Source: Bog-473 sp963836605
GTDB lineage: Bacteria > Actinomycetota > Acidimicrobiia > Acidimicrobiales > RAAP-2
Assembly (NCBI GenBank): GCA_963836605.1
Contig: CAWIKB010000015.1
Span: forward strand, 83,386-147,385
DNA length: 64,000 nt
Direction: 5' to 3'
A model generated the notes under the pieces. The model was not told where the DNA came from. It saw only the letters and a program-made list of their open reading frames with translations, and ran no database searches. This document shows, piece after piece, positions 62,161 through 64,000 of the stretch (positions within the stretch are counted from its first letter, which is position 1; each line of letters starts with the position of its first letter). Both the position numbers and the translations under genes were made by a program.

Positions 62161-62325
62161 GGCTGATAGCTGATTCATCGGAGTGACCCTGGCCTGCCGG
62201 GAGTGGTACCTGAAAGCTCGGGCCGTTCACTCCTTTGCCGACACTGGGGCCATGTGGAAGGGGTTTTCCCTCCAGGGTTCGCGCCATGCGCAACCTCGCC
62301 CGCACCGTCTACCTGTCGAGGCCGC

Positions 62326-63833
62326 CTACGGGTAGATTTCCCGGACGGCCCGCTCGCCCGACCGGATGGCACCATCCATGTCGCCATTGAACGTCGACGA
62401 CGTCTCGGTGCCCGCCCAGTGGATGCGCCCAACCGGCGCGCGCCAGGCGCTCCCGAAGGACGTCCACGTTCCCGGCACTACGCCGACGGTGGCTCCGCCC
62501 CTGATCCAGGGCTGCGCCGACCAGTCGAACTCGAAATACTTCGACGGCGTCTTGGCTTGGGGTCCGAACAACGTCCCCAGAGTGTCAAGGATGGCAGCCT
62601 TGCGTTCGGCGGCCGGGCGCAGCCCCCAGGTGAGATAGGCGTTGCTGTCGACCAGCCCGTAGATGACGCCGGGCGTTCCCGATGGCGGCGTGTTGTCGAA
62701 CGTGCCGACGATCGGACCGGTGAGCGCGACCGACATCCCGTTCAGACCGGCCTCGCGCCAGAACGGCGTGGGGTACACGGCAAAGGCTTTCATCACACAG
62801 CCCATTGGCGTGTGTTGCGCAAACTGATCACGCGCAATGGGCATCTTGGGTGAGTAGGCGATCCGTCCGCTCATGGGTGATGCCATGGCGATGATGACGC
62901 GGGAGGCGGAGAACACGCCCTTGGGCGTCTGCAGCCGCACCCCGCCCTTGGTCTGCGTGATGGAGTACACCGGGGTGTCAAGGACCACCCGGTTCTTCAT
63001 CGCCGCGGTCATCTTTTCGACCAAAAGGCCCGAGCCGCCGACAACCCGGTACTGCAGCACTCCTTTGGTGGAGACGAGATTGAACGGTCCGCCCGCTGAC
63101 TGTGCCACGAAGAGGAAATGGAGCAACGACGTCTGCTGGGGTGCTGGACCGGCCGCGCCCCCGAGACTGTTGGCAAGGAGCGTTTGGGCCAACGGGGTCG
63201 AGACGTTGCTCTGCGTCCATTGGAGGAACGTCTGGTTGTCCCACTCAGCCGCGTTCGGGGTGTTCTGCGGTGCTTGGAGGTCGACCTGACTGGCCATGCC
63301 GGCCAGAGCAGTCAGCGCCGAGACGAGGGCGGCCTCATCGTCGGGCGAGACGCCCTGGGGAACCGTGCCGGTGTATTTGAAGACTTGCTGGCCGTCGTAG
63401 AACAGACTCGAACCGTCGTTGTAGGTCGGGAAGGTCTTGATCCCGTACGCCTTCAGCAAGGCCAGCAGCGGTCCTGCCCGTCGGCGACCCATTCCCCACC
63501 GAGCTCGGTGACCTGGTCGGGGGCTCTACCTACAGGGGCGTTTTGGACCCTGCCCCCGGTCCGATCGCTGGCTTCGAGGATGACAAAGGACCGGCCCGAC
63601 GATTTCAGGAGCCGGCCGGCGGCAAGTCCGGAGATACCGCCACCGACGATCGCCACGTCTACGGGGCCGAAATCGGAGGTACTCTCGTCTGCCGACGCCC
63701 CGGCGACTCCCGAGAGGCCGCCAAATCCGGCAGCGGTGGCGGCGCCTGCCGCGGCCATCGCTCCGGCCCCCCCGATCAGACTTCGACGGGTGATGGTCCT
63801 GGGGTCCGGTTCGTTCGCTGGATGATCCGCCAC
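62326..63833 (-). pseudogene. Tat-exported flavin monoamine oxidase family protein, split by a frameshift near 63472
   Basis: The first frame starts at a GTG (63831-63833, GAGGGGG upstream) with a twin-arginine signal (RTITRRSLIGGAGAMAAAGA cut short as TRRSLIGG, about 14-45) and the FAD motif VDVAIVGGGISGLAAGRLL, then ELGGEWVADGQDR, and stops at 63453. The second frame continues LLALLKAYGIKTFPTYNDGS and runs to 62326 with WAGTETSSTFNGDMDGAIRSG at the FAD-binding end (cut short). One base added in GACCGCTGCTGG at about 63472 makes GQDRLLALLKAYG, an intact protein of about 500 residues. It should oxidise an amine or a related substrate outside the membrane. It is convergent with the ctaG-like gene. 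Confidence 0.83.
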
Positions 63834-64000
63834 GTAGAACCCCCTCCACACATCGCGTGTACGGATGTTACGTGACTGACGCTCGAGGATCGGAAACGTT
63901 GTATTCGGTCAGTCCAACGACACCCCCTATCAATGGTCCGATCAGTGTTATGACCCGCTGGTCGCCCCCTACTCTCGCATTTGGTTGCAATAGGTCTTGG

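Overview
The window is high-GC bacterial DNA, packed with genes on both strands, and very probably comes from an actinobacterium; a deep-branching Acidimicrobiia-like lineage is my inference, not something I can prove from this sequence. The markers are two GAF-ANTAR regulators, F420/flavin LLM oxidoreductases, a TIGR03086-type mycothiol/DinB-like protein, a DUF2510 protein, PF03640 secreted-repeat proteins, and several genes that appear to lack a Shine-Dalgarno site (leaderless).

Layout. 1-8.2 kb: a truncated GH15 glycosidase, a membrane protein, and a compact cydD-cydC-cydA-cydB operon (cytochrome bd oxidase plus its ABC exporter). 8.4-12.7 kb: a potassium/amino-acid type APC permease fused to a C-terminal OB-fold, translationally coupled to a KdpD-like DUF4118 protein; then a winged-helix regulator and PhoU. 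13-16.7 kb: an SDR dehydrogenase / Baeyer-Villiger monooxygenase / esterase operon that reads as an alcohol-ketone-ester-acid route. 16.9-24.4 kb: ECF sigma with its YCII partner, a TrmA-type RNA methyltransferase, an ArsR/CDF metal-efflux pair with a clear operator, two GAF-ANTAR proteins and an LLM oxidoreductase. 24.5-42.9 kb: mixed single genes (methyltransferases, GlxA-like AraC regulator, second GH15, a PF03640/fatty-acid-hydroxylase/DoxX operon, ICMT-like, DinB-like, YdeI, VOC, bicupin, MDR reductase, Mug glycosylase, APH kinase, SRPBCC). 43-46.7 kb: divergent phosphoketolase (xfp) and acetate kinase (ackA). 46.7-53.7 kb: a large secreted beta-helix/FnIII protein with a perfect 1,014-bp internal duplication, flanked by an inverted dispersed repeat, then an amidohydrolase and a CoA-ester lyase. 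53.7-62.2 kb: a locus built around a BlaI/CopY-type repressor and an M56 protease, with two CtaG-type oxidase assembly proteins, two paralogous membrane modules (one fused to a SCO1 copper chaperone domain, one to a Met-rich exported domain) and a secreted protein. 62.3-63.8 kb: a Tat-exported flavin amine oxidase.

The most interesting part is 53.7-62.2 kb: a divergent, BlaI-operator-controlled cluster that looks like a dedicated copper delivery or terminal-oxidase assembly system with an undescribed membrane module. A caution applies there: four genes between 47 and 64 kb are each broken by what looks like a single-base indel, while I saw none in the first 47 kb, so either the assembly is locally poor or these genes are decaying.
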